64,000 bases of DNA from VGKP01 sp964647695 (GTDB lineage: Archaea > Nanobdellota > Nanobdellia > Pacearchaeales > GW2011-AR1), in NCBI GenBank assembly GCA_964647695.1, contig CAZYIS010000001.1, positions 1 to 64,000 of the forward strand. Reading direction: 5' to 3'. The position numbers and the translations under genes were made by a program. Shown in pieces: positions 54,851 through 62,958 of the stretch; positions within the stretch are counted from its first letter, which is position 1; the number at the start of each line of letters is the position of its first letter. The notes under the pieces are model-generated. The model had not been told where the DNA came from. It worked only from the letters and a program-made list of their open reading frames with translations, and made no database searches.

Positions 54851-55009
54851 TCATTTTTTACTTTTTTCTATTAATTTCATTCCTATTTCAATCTTTAATA
54901 ATTCATTTTTAATTTTAAAAAAGTGCATTTCTAACTTTTTATCGTCTTTTTCTCTTGTTTCAGATACTAAAATATATCTTAATGGATTATGGAAAAGTTT
55001 AAATATCAT
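54851..55009 (-). CDS. Small origin-adjacent protein, 52 residues
   Basis: MIFKLFHNPLRYILVSETRE, then a charged helix ending IGMKLIEKSKK. Translated directly from the sequence. The frame begins in the shared promoter region of the PRC gene at 55027 and ends at the edge of ORB-like box 2. Balanced codon use and a good helix argue for a real protein. No TATA box could be placed clearly. No family recognised. Confidence 0.45.
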   Translation of the reverse strand: MIFKLFHNPLRYILVSETREKDDKKLEMHFFKIKNELLKIEIGMKLIEKSKK

Positions 55010-55026
55010 ATCTTATACAATCAATT

Positions 55027-55287
55027 ATGACTTTAGACAAAAAACCACTAAAAGAGATCGTTGGAAAATTAGTTGTTACAAAAGAGGGTAAAAGATTAGG
55101 TATAGTTAAAGATATTACTTTTGAAACCAGAACTGGAGAATTAATTCAACTGGTAATAAAAGATCCTACACCTTACACTAGAAATTTAAATTTAGAAGTT
55201 TCTTCTTCCAAGGACATATTAGTTCCTTATAATACAATAATTGCCATTGGTGATTTTGTAGTTATTTCAGAAGAAGACTTAGCTTAA
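55027..55287 (+). CDS. PRC-barrel domain protein
   Basis: 86 residues, the whole length forming one PRC barrel: PLKEIVGKLVVTKEGKRLG, then GIVKDITFETRTGELIQLV, ending AIGDFVVISEEDLA. A TATA-like GTTTAAATATC lies about 25 bases upstream. It starts just beyond the candidate origin. The next gene follows after 13 bases. Confidence 0.88.
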   Translation: MTLDKKPLKEIVGKLVVTKEGKRLGIVKDITFETRTGELIQLVIKDPTPYTRNLNLEVSSSKDILVPYNTIIAIGDFVVISEEDLA

Positions 55288-55300
55288 TCCTTCTTTCAAC

Positions 55301-55729
55301 ATGAATATTCTTGGTTTTAATTTTACTAAAATTTCAGCAGAAAAATCTGTCAAATTAGAAAACGTTCAAATCAAAACCAACATTAGTTTTGAAGATCCTA
55401 AAAAAGAAGATACTAAATTACTAAAAGATCAAGAGATAGTTAAATTTCCTTTTTCCTATGAAATAAAATATGATTCTGAAGATCCTAAAACCAAGAAAGT
55501 TGAAACCAAAGCAGTTATTTCATTCAAAGGTTTAATTCTTCTATCCGGAACTAAAGAAGAAACCAAAGATCTAATCAAAAATTGGAACTCAAAAGAATCC
55601 AATTCAGATCAAAAAGTAGGAATCATAAATACCATAATTCATAAATCTACTATTAAAGCATTAGCATTAGAAGAAGAACTTGATCTTCCATCCCACGTCA
55701 ACCTACCAACCATTAAATTATCCAAATAA
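55301..55729 (+). CDS. Hypothetical beta-rich protein
   Basis: 142 residues. Alternating beta strands (KLENVQIKTNISFED, FSYEIKYDSE, AVISFKGLILLSG) and a helical end with DLPSHVNLPTIKLSK. The overall strand order recalls SecB-like chaperones, but this is only an impression. Second gene of a likely two-gene unit with the PRC protein. Confidence 0.65.
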   Translation: MNILGFNFTKISAEKSVKLENVQIKTNISFEDPKKEDTKLLKDQEIVKFPFSYEIKYDSEDPKTKKVETKAVISFKGLILLSGTKEETKDLIKNWNSKESNSDQKVGIINTIIHKSTIKALALEEELDLPSHVNLPTIKLSK

Positions 55730-56437
55730 TTAGTTTAATTTTTTTAATTTACCAAATTCCAGCACTTTTAGGTTCTCACCAATAATTTTAACTTCAAATT
55801 CGTTTAATTTAAAATTCCAAGGCATTTCATTTTTCATATTTCTCACATCAATTCCTTCCTTTAGACCTGAAAAACTAGGTAAAATTATAATTTTCTTGTC
55901 TTTCCATCGTCCTTCTAAAAAACATTTATATTTCTCGCTCTTGACTCCTTCCGTCAGAACTATTGCTGGATGCAGATGACCCATTATCCAATATTTAATC
56001 TTTTTATCATTTATTTCAGAAAAATCCCTATCTCCATGTAAAAAAGCATACTTTTCATTAATATAATAATCTAAAAGTTCAATTTTTCTTTTGGAAGTAA
56101 AATTAATTAAAAAATTATCATGGTTTCCCTTAGTAATTATTATTCTATCACATTTTTTCTCCAAATAATCAAAGAAATTAATAAAATCATTCCTTTCTTC
56201 TTGATTCAACTCTGAAAACTTGTTCTTTAAATCACCCAAAAGCACAATTTTATCTACTTTTCCAGTTTTATCAAATATTTCATTCAAATCATCTAATATT
56301 TGACCATAAACTTCTCCAGACAAGATACTTCCCAATGATTCTTCTCCCACTCCAAAGTGCAAATCCCCTACTACTAATATTTTTTCTTTATTTTCTTCAA
56401 TCAGCAAACATTTTCCCATATATTTTATATTATTCAT
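55730..56437 (-). CDS. Calcineurin-like phosphoesterase (COG1407 type, Lhr partner)
   Basis: 235 residues. Metallophosphoesterase motifs: VVGDLHFGVGEE, LLGDLKNKF, TKGNHDNFL, LHGDRDF, WIMGHLHPA. The G.LHFG opening is the COG1407 variant, which in many archaea and bacteria is encoded next to Lhr-type helicases. Here Lhr is 0.4 kb upstream on the same strand with one small gene between, so a joint role in nucleic acid processing is likely. Confidence 0.9.
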   Translation of the reverse strand: MNNIKYMGKCLLIEENKEKILVVGDLHFGVGEESLGSILSGEVYGQILDDLNEIFDKTGKVDKIVLLGDLKNKFSELNQEERNDFINFFDYLEKKCDRIIITKGNHDNFLINFTSKRKIELLDYYINEKYAFLHGDRDFSEINDKKIKYWIMGHLHPAIVLTEGVKSEKYKCFLEGRWKDKKIIILPSFSGLKEGIDVRNMKNEMPWNFKLNEFEVKIIGENLKVLEFGKLKKLN

Positions 56438-56480
56438 TATTTTAATTCATAAAAAGGCTAATTAATACTTTCGTTGATAC

Positions 56481-56786
56481 TCAAGCAATAGCTTTAAATT
56501 CAACATCTCTTATTTCAGAAGTAGGAATAACTAACATTATCTCCAAGTTAGATACTGCGTGACCCTTAACTCCTTCTCCAGATCTTAAATTAACTCTATT
56601 TCCAAACATCAATGCTTCTCCTTCTTTTATTTTCTTTGCAATTTTAGTTGCAACATATGCTGGATGATGTTCCAAGGTATATTCATCTTTTCCACATTCA
56701 TCTAACAAAGGGGTTGCAGTCAAGGTTATTTTTCTACTTTCAACAGATTTGTCTTTATAATTTATTATTAAATAGTTATTTACCAT
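56481..56786 (-). CDS. Hypothetical protein between Lhr and its phosphoesterase
   Basis: 101 residues, beta-rich with a short helix (VATKIAKKIKEG). No recognised domain. Same strand as both neighbours, with moderate gaps of 44 and 67 bases. A TATA-like element TTAAAAATTAGATAAAAAG lies upstream. Confidence 0.6.
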   Translation of the reverse strand: MVNNYLIINYKDKSVESRKITLTATPLLDECGKDEYTLEHHPAYVATKIAKKIKEGEALMFGNRVNLRSGEGVKGHAVSNLEIMLVIPTSEIRDVEFKAIA

Positions 56787-56853
56787 AAAATTATACTTTT
56801 TATCTAATTTTTAAACCTAATTACTCCTTTTTACCACCTATTCATAACTAATT

Positions 56854-59457
56854 TTATTTATTTCCTATGGCTTTCATATGTAATTCATGCATTCTCTTTA
56901 AAAAATTAGCCCTATCTTCCATCTTAATAAGATCCGATCTTCCTTCCAATGAAAGATTAACCCCAAAAGGACTTACAAAAGGTGTTCTTATCTTCTTCAG
57001 CTTAACCGTTCCATTTTCAATCCACTTTAACACCTGCTCAGCACTTTTTATGTCCATTAAATCCTCAAAAACCTCTCTCCTTGCTTCTCTAAGTATGGGG
57101 AACTCATTACTTATCTTCTTTACTGCCACCAATAGAAATCCTGAATGCATCTGCTGTTTACCTACGCTCTTTTCTCTTCCCTTATAGTTTCTAAGAATCA
57201 TCAAAGATCTAGCAGCACACTGTCTAAACCTTCGGTTAAGTATTTCGGTTCTTTCCACTGCCTCTTTCAATATCTCCCTCAAATTTTTACTTTTTACAAA
57301 ATCAATTATCTTATTTTCATCCAATTCTGTTCCCGATATAAAGAAGCCATTATCATTTACTCCTATTTCTATATCTCTATACTTTAGTCTAGCGGCAGCA
57401 AAAGCATAGGCCCTAGCCAAAGAATCATTTACTCTTCTACCATAGAGCGAATGAAACATTAATACTTCCTTATCTGATTTGAACTTCTCAACCACCAAAG
57501 TATTAACATCCGGAACTGCAGCAAACTTACTTTGTTCAAGAAAATAGTTATAAATCGTTTCAGCCACATGTTTTTTACAATAAACATTTTCCATAATAAA
57601 TTCTATTGCTTCTTTCTTATTGTTCAATCTCTCTTTCAACAGCTTTCTAAACCGTCCAATGCTCAAAGCCACATCAAAACTCAAGGGCAACTGTTCAGAA
57701 AACCAACTAGGGATTGTAGGATTTTTAGTAACCCCTGCCGAAACATAGGCCTTCATACCTCTGGAATAAAGATATTGATATTTTGCTCCCCCTAGTACAA
57801 AAATATCTCCTCTTTTCATTCTCTCCAGAAAGGATTCATCAATCTTACCTATTATCTGCCCTCTCTGCTCAACCGGATTCTGAATTGTAACGCTTATGAA
57901 TCCTTCTTCAGGAATAGTTCCTATATTAGTCATATACATAACTCTTGCCATCTTTCCTCTCTTTCCAATCTGATTCTTTTCTTTATCATACCATATTTTA
58001 GCATAAACATTTCTATGTTCTAGAGCATACTCTCCTGCTAGATAACTAACCACATCAAAAAAATCTTCTTTGCTCAAATTTTCATAGCAATAACTCCTTC
58101 TAATGGTTGCAAGTAGTTCATCCACAGCCCATATTCTAGATATGGCCATTCCAAATATCTGCTGAGCCAGCACATCTAAACAATTTTTTGGTATATCTGC
58201 TCTATCAATTTTACCCTCCACCATCTCTTTCATCAATATACTACATTCCACCAAGTCATCCCTATCCAAAACTATGAATTCGCCCCTAGGATTCTCATGG
58301 AGTTTATGGCCTGCTCTTCCAATTCTTTGCAACGCTCTAGAAACCGACTTAGGACTTCTAATCATCACAACCAGATCTATGCTTCCTATATCTATTCCCA
58401 GTTCCAAAGACGTACTGGAAACAACAACTTTCAATTGTCCTGCTCTCAATTTATCTTCAATCTCCAATCTTTTCTCCTTAGACATGGAACCATGATGGGC
58501 CCCTATCAAACCTTCATATTTTCCTGGAAAATGCATATCTAAAAAATGAATTATTCTTTCTGTAGCTGCCCTAGTATTAGTAAATATCAATGTGGTTCTA
58601 TTTTTTTCAATCAATTCATCCAATAATTTGTAAAACTTTTTTTGATTTACTTGATTTTCCGCTTCCAGAATATTATCTCCTGGATAATCCAGCCCAATTT
58701 CAATCTTCTTATTCAATTTAACTGCTGCAATTAAACAATCTCTCTGAGTTCCCACTAAAAACTTAGCTATTTCCTCCAGAGGAGATATGGTGGCACTAAG
58801 TCCAATACGCACCGGTTCAATTTTACTATAATTACACAGTCTTTCAAGAGTAAGTGAAAGGTAAACTCCTCGCTTATTAGTCAATGCGTGTATTTCATCC
58901 ACTATAACAAATTCCAAATTCTTAACATTTTCCACAAACTTCTCAGTTGTCAATACTATGGCCAAACTTTCCGGAGTTGTAACATATATGTGTGGGCTCT
59001 TTCTAGCATGTTTAGCTCTTTCAGCCGCCGTTGTATCTCCTGTTCTTAATCCTACTCTTATCTTTTGCATCTTTATTCCTTTTTTCAAGGCTAAAGCCTC
59101 AATTTCTTCGAGTGGATTAATTAAATTAACAAAAATATCATTGCTCAATGCCTTTAATGGAGAAGTATAGATTGCATATATCTTATCTTCCAGTTCATTT
59201 TTCAGTGCAAGAGAGACAATATAATTAATTATTCCCAGAAAAGCTGTAAGTGTTTTAGTTCCGCCAGTAGGTGCACTAACCAGAATGTTTTTTCTATCAT
59301 AAATATTTTTTACACCATATAACTGAGTCAATGAATAATCCTTAAACCTAGTAAAAAACCATTCTTTCACGATAGGATCTAGTATTGCACTAACTTCAGC
59401 ACTCTTGAAAGGTTCAATATATTTTATTTCCGACATATAATTCTGCCTTGAGTTCAT
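56854..59457 (-). CDS. lhr: Lhr-like ATP-dependent helicase (Lhr-core) with altered Walker A
   Basis: 867 residues. SF2 helicase: motif I APTGGTKT (62-69), motif Ib VTTPESLA, DEIH box VDEIHAL, motif V/VI RALQRIGRAGH. The long C-terminal region (from about 450) is the winged-helix and DUF4145-like Lhr-core part, CYS-containing. In motif I the Gly before Lys is Thr 67 (ACT at 59257-59259), so the sequence is GGTKT instead of GSGKT. This may be a family variation. Role: unwinding of branched or RNA-DNA duplexes. Confidence 0.93.
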   Translation of the reverse strand: MNSRQNYMSEIKYIEPFKSAEVSAILDPIVKEWFFTRFKDYSLTQLYGVKNIYDRKNILVSAPTGGTKTLTAFLGIINYIVSLALKNELEDKIYAIYTSPLKALSNDIFVNLINPLEEIEALALKKGIKMQKIRVGLRTGDTTAAERAKHARKSPHIYVTTPESLAIVLTTEKFVENVKNLEFVIVDEIHALTNKRGVYLSLTLERLCNYSKIEPVRIGLSATISPLEEIAKFLVGTQRDCLIAAVKLNKKIEIGLDYPGDNILEAENQVNQKKFYKLLDELIEKNRTTLIFTNTRAATERIIHFLDMHFPGKYEGLIGAHHGSMSKEKRLEIEDKLRAGQLKVVVSSTSLELGIDIGSIDLVVMIRSPKSVSRALQRIGRAGHKLHENPRGEFIVLDRDDLVECSILMKEMVEGKIDRADIPKNCLDVLAQQIFGMAISRIWAVDELLATIRRSYCYENLSKEDFFDVVSYLAGEYALEHRNVYAKIWYDKEKNQIGKRGKMARVMYMTNIGTIPEEGFISVTIQNPVEQRGQIIGKIDESFLERMKRGDIFVLGGAKYQYLYSRGMKAYVSAGVTKNPTIPSWFSEQLPLSFDVALSIGRFRKLLKERLNNKKEAIEFIMENVYCKKHVAETIYNYFLEQSKFAAVPDVNTLVVEKFKSDKEVLMFHSLYGRRVNDSLARAYAFAAARLKYRDIEIGVNDNGFFISGTELDENKIIDFVKSKNLREILKEAVERTEILNRRFRQCAARSLMILRNYKGREKSVGKQQMHSGFLLVAVKKISNEFPILREARREVFEDLMDIKSAEQVLKWIENGTVKLKKIRTPFVSPFGVNLSLEGRSDLIKMEDRANFLKRMHELHMKAIGNK

Positions 59458-59528
59458 TATTTAAGTCTTATGAAATATAAAATTTTTCAAATCAGTAGCT
59501 TTAAATAAGTTATTCGGTTTTATCTTCC

Positions 59529-59861
59529 ATGCCCATCATATCCCAACAAAAAAAAGACAAAATATCTGAACAAATACTACATTATCTTTTTGAAAACTCT
59601 CCCGAAAGCAAATTCACTTCCGACATAGCCAAAGAAATCGCTCGAGATGAAGAATTTATTAAAATAATTCTTGCTGATTTGTCAAAAAAAGGCTTAATCA
59701 ATCTAATAACTAAAAATTCTTCCGGCGTTTCCTACCTAAAAAGACAAAGATGGCGTCTAAGCAATCAAGCATTCCAAATTTATTCCAATGCTCAGTCCCA
59801 TAAAAACCAGAATGCTGTATTTCAGAATAACAATATTTATAATAACTCTGATGACTCTTGA
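59529..59861 (+). CDS. Winged-helix DNA-binding protein
   Basis: 110 residues. Helix-turn-helix pattern: KISEQILHYLFENSPESKF, then TSDIAKEIARDEEFIKIILADLSKKGLINLI with a wing (SSGVSYLKRQRW). The C-terminal tail is Asn/Gln-rich and disordered. Leaderless from a TATA-like CTTTAAATAAG. First gene of the regulator pair that continues at 59867. Confidence 0.75.
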   Translation: MPIISQQKKDKISEQILHYLFENSPESKFTSDIAKEIARDEEFIKIILADLSKKGLINLITKNSSGVSYLKRQRWRLSNQAFQIYSNAQSHKNQNAVFQNNNIYNNSDDS

Positions 59862-59866
59862 ATTCT

Positions 59867-60559
59867 ATGGACAAGGATCCAATTAAAGAAGCATTTACCC
59901 GCGCAAAAATTGATATTCAATCACTTAAAGACCAATTCTCTTCACTATTAAATGAAATTCAAGATATTAAACGAACTCTCAATACTATATCTAATAAACC
60001 CTCAGACAGACAGATAGACCAACAGACAAACCAACAGATAAATAAGGCAGATATCCAACAAGAAGATGAATTATACGAACCTCCAACATCTGATTGGCCC
60101 TATAAACGTCTAAAACCCCATGTTTACAGACTTTCCACAAGAAATAGGGGGGTTCCAACAGACAGACAGACAAACCAACAGACAGACAGACAAACACATA
60201 ATAAAGGGAAAATCGACAAAATAGCAGCCATTGACCAGGTTTCCCAGATACTAGAATCCCTAGATTCCATGAAAAAAGAGCTCAGATCGAAGTTTAAACA
60301 TTTAACCAATCAAGAAATGCTAGTTTTTTCAACCATCTATCAACTTGAAGAAGAAGGTTTTTCCGTCGATTATCCTCTAGTTTCTCAGAAATTAAGTCTT
60401 ACCGAGTCATCCATACGAGATTATGTTCTTAAGCTAACAAAAAAAGGTATTCCCATCGGTAAAATCAAAGAAAACAATAAGAAAATCTTCCTTAAAATCT
60501 CTTCAGAGTTCAAGAAATTGGCTTCTCTGGATACGATTTTAGCTTTGAGAGAATTATAA
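59867..60559 (+). CDS. Coiled-coil, repeat-rich winged-helix regulator
   Basis: 230 residues from ATG 59867. N-terminal helix/coiled coil (about 5-45), a Gln/Asp/Arg/Thr-rich repeated region (residues about 47-120, with DRQ, QQ and TNQQ repeats), then a C-terminal winged-helix (about 150-205: LTNQEMLVFSTIYQLEEEG, YPLVSQKLSLTESSIRDYV). It resembles the protein at 60872 in order and in the domain opening. The DNA repeats that encode the linker are listed separately. Confidence 0.75.
   Translation: MDKDPIKEAFTRAKIDIQSLKDQFSSLLNEIQDIKRTLNTISNKPSDRQIDQQTNQQINKADIQQEDELYEPPTSDWPYKRLKPHVYRLSTRNRGVPTDRQTNQQTDRQTHNKGKIDKIAAIDQVSQILESLDSMKKELRSKFKHLTNQEMLVFSTIYQLEEEGFSVDYPLVSQKLSLTESSIRDYVLKLTKKGIPIGKIKENNKKIFLKISSEFKKLASLDTILALREL
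60003..60200 (+). repeat. Two CAGACAGA/CAAACCAA microsatellite blocks inside the regulator gene
   Basis: Near 60004-60041 and 60158-60196, the coding DNA consists of CAGACAGACAGA/CAAACCAACAGA units; they encode DRQxxQQTNQQ and DRQTNQQTDRQ. Such tetranucleotide repeats are prone to slippage, and the unit length of 4 could cause frame changes; the frame here is intact. Confidence 0.7.
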
Positions 60560-60567
60560 AAAATTAA

Positions 60568-60579
60568 TTAACCGGTTAA
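60568..60579. promoter_or_regulatory. Perfect palindrome TTAACCGGTTAA
   Basis: A 12-base perfect inverted repeat directly after the stop of the 59867 gene and about 110 bases before the end of the convergent small gene. It may be a regulator binding site or part of a transcription end. Otherwise the 130-base spacer 60560-60689 shows only AT-rich DNA and a TATA-like CTCTATAAAG. Confidence 0.4.
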
Positions 60580-60689
60580 ACGAACAACGTTTAAGCTACG
60601 CTATTGCTAACCTCATCTTTCCAAAAAGCTAAAAATCAGCCCTTTTAAGCTCTATAAAGGCAAATCTTCAATTTTTCCTACAGTTTAAA

Positions 60690-60875
60690 TCAGAGAAATT
60701 GATCATTTTGTTCCAATTTCTCCTCACTTTTGCTTGAACGTGAAAACCCTATTTTTCTATTAAACCTCATTCCGCCATTGTTTTTTGACACTATTACTCT
60801 CAAACTTTCGCTTTCAAGGCCCCTCAGTAAAACTCTCTCTTTTTGACTCAAATTGATCATTTTTTCCATACTCAT
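60690..60875 (-). CDS. Small protein in the second regulator operon
   Basis: 61 residues. Helical start with NLSQKERVLLRGLESESLRV, then a basic Arg/Lys/Gly region. Its ATG overlaps the stop of the 60872 gene by 4 bases (ATGA), so it is the second gene of that operon. Possibly a partner that tunes the regulator. Not recognised. Confidence 0.6.
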   Translation of the reverse strand: MSMEKMINLSQKERVLLRGLESESLRVIVSKNNGGMRFNRKIGFSRSSKSEEKLEQNDQFL

Positions 60876-61549
60876 GGGCCCTCACTTTTCACTTTTTCTG
60901 CTTCTTTTTCACTATTTTCATCATTTGACTTATTAACGCGAACCTTTTGACCCTTGTTAACTCTCACTTTTCCATATTTTGCTAGTTTTTCACGTATTTC
61001 TGCCGGTACAAAGACCCTCTTTTTACCGTTTTTCTCTGTTATTTCCATAATTAATCCCTCATTCTTCTGTTTTATAGCATTTATTTGTCCTCTTACGGTT
61101 GATCGCTCTTTTCCTAGTAAAAGTGCCAAATCTTCATAGCTTAGCTTCATTTCGCTGTTCATTAAGGTAAAAATGAGGAGTCTTTCATTTGCACTAAGAT
61201 TCTTTAGAATTTCGTAAAAATTGCCTGTTTGAACAGCTGTTTGAACAGCAATATCAACAGCTTCAACAGCTGTCTGTTTACCTAAAACAGCCGATTTCTT
61301 AAACACCTGTTTGTTTTTGTCGCCCTCAGAAACCACATCAACTCCTTCGCGCAAACTTTCGATCTCATCTTTAATCGACGCTAATTCCAATTTTAACTCA
61401 TTTAATACGTCAAACACCTGTTTGTCTCTCCCATCCAAGTACTTTATCCACTTTCCAACAGCATCAATATCTTTTTTAACAGAATTAAAACCTTCTTGAG
61501 TTTTTTCCTCAAGTTTATTTTCCTTTTTTTTAAATAACCAGTCTAACAT
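60872..61549 (-). CDS. Coiled-coil winged-helix regulator
   Basis: 225 residues. N-terminal coiled coil (about 5-75), a linker with repeated KQTAVEAV, VQTAVQTGN and KQVF blocks, then a winged-helix (about 120-165: LSANERLLIFTLMNSEMKL, YEDLALLLGKERSTVRGQI), and a Lys-rich tail with KVRVNK repeated. Similar to the convergent protein at 59867. TATA-like GGTTTATATAG lies about 25 bases before the ATG. Palindromic motifs like AAACASCTGTTT occur inside and upstream of this gene, so autoregulation is plausible. Confidence 0.75.
   Translation of the reverse strand: MLDWLFKKKENKLEEKTQEGFNSVKKDIDAVGKWIKYLDGRDKQVFDVLNELKLELASIKDEIESLREGVDVVSEGDKNKQVFKKSAVLGKQTAVEAVDIAVQTAVQTGNFYEILKNLSANERLLIFTLMNSEMKLSYEDLALLLGKERSTVRGQINAIKQKNEGLIMEITEKNGKKRVFVPAEIREKLAKYGKVRVNKGQKVRVNKSNDENSEKEAEKVKSEGP
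61232..61423. repeat. AAACASCTGTTT-type palindromes inside the 60872 gene
   Basis: Copies are GAACAGCTGTTT at about 61231-61242, AACAGCTGTC at 61265-61274, and AAACACCTGTTT at 61301-61312 and 61412-61423. Some encode the Lys-Gln-Val-Phe or Val-Gln-Thr-Ala repeats on the reverse strand. Confidence 0.55.
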
Positions 61550-61589
61550 AATTATATATCAAGTCCTATACTATATAAACCTTACGTCT

Positions 61590-61935
61590 ATAGCCTCTAA
61601 AACCGTCGATAACCTTTTTAATTTTTCATCAAAAAATGCTCAGACAAACACCCTTAAACAGCAGACAAACACCCTCTATGCTCCAAAAAACAGCTGTTTG
61701 AACACTCAAAAACACCTGTTTTATCAATAAAACTGCTTCAAACACTCTTAATTTTATTAAAAAATCATAAAAAAATGCTCAAACTTTTAAGCAAAACCAT
61801 TAATTTTGATTATCTATAAAAACCGTTAAAAATTAACAATTAAAAACCGTTAAAAATTGATAAAATCGATATTTTTAGCATATTTTCATCAAAAAATAAC
61901 AAAACATTTAAATACCTCCTATTCCTATAATAAGT
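61590..61935. repeat. Repeat-rich intergenic region with iteron-like direct repeats
   Basis: About 350 gene-free AT-rich bases upstream of the regulator. It contains CAGACAAACACCC twice (61641-61653 and 61662-61674, 21 bases apart), TAAAAACCGTTAAAAATT twice (61816-61833 and 61841-61858, 25 bases apart), and TTTTCATCAAAAAAT near 61624 and again near 61885. The spacing of about two helical turns is typical of protein-binding arrays or iterons. Confidence 0.6.
61688..61721. promoter_or_regulatory. Paired AAACASCTGTTT palindromes (candidate operator)
   Basis: AAACAGCTGTTT (61688-61699) is a perfect 12-base palindrome. AAACACCTGTTT follows at 61710-61721, 22 bases centre to centre, about 140-170 bases upstream of ATG 61549. 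The layout suggests cooperative binding by the neighbouring regulator. Confidence 0.55.
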
Positions 61936-61936
61936 A

Positions 61937-62024
61937 TACACCTCTTTTTCCCGGAGGAGGACGTTTGATCATTTAAATCTAGTACGATTAAACTTCCTCT
62001 TCTAGGAGTTCAACCTCTTTTTCA
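61937..62024 (+). ncRNA. Candidate small structured RNA
   Basis: A TATA-like CATTTAAATACC (61905-61916) lies about 25 bases upstream. Inside: CCTC can pair with GAGG in the run GGAGGAGG; an 8-bp stem GTTTGATC (61963-61970) pairs with GATTAAAC (61986-61993, one G-U); TCCT/AGGA forms a small hairpin; and CCTCTTTTTC at the end could terminate. No reading frame of length is seen. Family unknown. Confidence 0.4.
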
Positions 62025-62085
62025 GACAAAAAGTTTAAAAACCTCCGTGTATTATAGATTATACGAGGACAAAAAAATAATAAAT

Positions 62086-62259
62086 ATGGTAAAATATGGT
62101 TCAATTTGGTCAACATCAGACATTTTTTGTCAAAAATGTCACAAAAACACCCGCGGAGTACAATTGAAAAGTATAGAAATGGCAAAACATGGTCTTTCTT
62201 TAGAACTTTGTAGCTCGTGTATCTCCGAAATTGCCAGTGATTCTTCAAATTTCGTCTAA
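62086..62259 (+). CDS. Small zinc-finger-like protein, 57 residues
   Basis: From ATG 62086: VKYGSIWSTSDIFCQKCHKN, then a short helix and LCSSCISEIA. The pairs CQKC and CSSC are 29 residues apart, a plausible zinc ribbon. A TATA-like TTATAGATTATAC is about 25-30 bases upstream; the 5' leader also has a hairpin CCTC...GAGG. A reverse-strand frame over the same DNA (61988-62269) is less convincing. Confidence 0.65.
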   Translation: MVKYGSIWSTSDIFCQKCHKNTRGVQLKSIEMAKHGLSLELCSSCISEIASDSSNFV

Positions 62260-62275
62260 AAATTAACAAAAAACG

Positions 62276-62527
62276 ATGAAAATACTAAAAACCAAACGAT
62301 CCTTCCGGAAGGAGTTCCGCAGACAGATCAAAATGGCCCTTGTTGCAGCCATCGGATTCACCATTGCCTTTGCCTGGAGGGATTCTTTGTCCCAAATTCT
62401 TGAAAAAACCGCTGAAAACCTAGGTTACGAAGTTGGTTTGGGCTCTTCGCCCCTTTTTATGCCTTTTTTAACCACAATTTTAGGCGTTTTGCTCATAATC
62501 CTACTCTCAAAAATCTTTTCCGACTGA
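62276..62527 (+). CDS. DUF5654 membrane protein
   Basis: 83 residues. KEFRRQIKMALVAAIGFTIAFAWRD is the DUF5654 opening, with Trp/Arg/Asp following the first helix. A second membrane helix is LTTILGVLLIILLS. Found mainly in DPANN archaea; function unknown. GC content and codon use are higher than in the rest of the window. Followed by mscL. Confidence 0.85.
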   Translation: MKILKTKRSFRKEFRRQIKMALVAAIGFTIAFAWRDSLSQILEKTAENLGYEVGLGSSPLFMPFLTTILGVLLIILLSKIFSD

Positions 62528-62566
62528 TTTTTCAGCCCGTTAAGGTCTATGAAAGGAGGTATCATC

Positions 62567-62893
62567 ATGGTAGTTCAAAAAAGCATAGGTTTAGCCAAAG
62601 AATTCAGAGAATTTTTGAAAGAATATAAGGTCATAGGACTCGCTGTTGCCGTAATCATGGGTTTTGCAGCCAATACAATGATCAAATCTTTAGTTGATAA
62701 CATAATAATGCCCCTAATAACTCCATTTATACCTGGAGGAGCCTGGCAAACAGCCGTTTGGAATTTCTGGGTCTGGAAAGGAATCGCCTGGGGATCGTTT
62801 TTATCAGCTTTAATCTACTTCCTCATCATAGCATTGGTTGTTTTCCTCATATCCAAGTTCATGCTTAAGGAAGAAAAGGTAACTAAGAAGTAA
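62567..62893 (+). CDS. mscL: Large-conductance mechanosensitive channel MscL
   Basis: 108 residues. Start set at ATG 62567, preceded by GGAGG at about 62554-62558. Helix 1 has VIGLAVAVIMGFAANTMIKSL, with the pore-lining Gly/Ala pattern, then DNIIMPLITPFIPGG (NIIMPL is the MscL signature), and a second helix FLIIALVVFLISK. A pentameric tension-gated channel that protects against osmotic shock. It lies after DUF5654. Confidence 0.95.
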   Translation: MVVQKSIGLAKEFREFLKEYKVIGLAVAVIMGFAANTMIKSLVDNIIMPLITPFIPGGAWQTAVWNFWVWKGIAWGSFLSALIYFLIIALVVFLISKFMLKEEKVTKK

Positions 62894-62903
62894 ACAGCTG
62901 TTT
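62892..62903. promoter_or_regulatory. Perfect palindrome AAACAGCTGTTT after mscL
   Basis: The exact same 12-base palindrome as at 61688. It overlaps the mscL stop codon region and lies about 60 bases before the gene at 62959, next to its TATA-like GCTTATATTT at about 62929. A likely operator for the 62959 gene. Confidence 0.5.
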
Positions 62904-62958
62904 ATTCTTATCATTTAAACACCCATAAGCTTATATTTTTCATTTTTTTATTATATTT

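Noticed and set aside
61988..62269. A 93-residue reverse-strand frame with an acidic end LLEEEV.
   Set aside because: It lies antisense to the zinc-finger gene, which has a better promoter and Cys pairs, and its hydrophobic/Cys/Lys mix looks random. Only the last 13 codons look protein-like, and these cannot be separated from chance.
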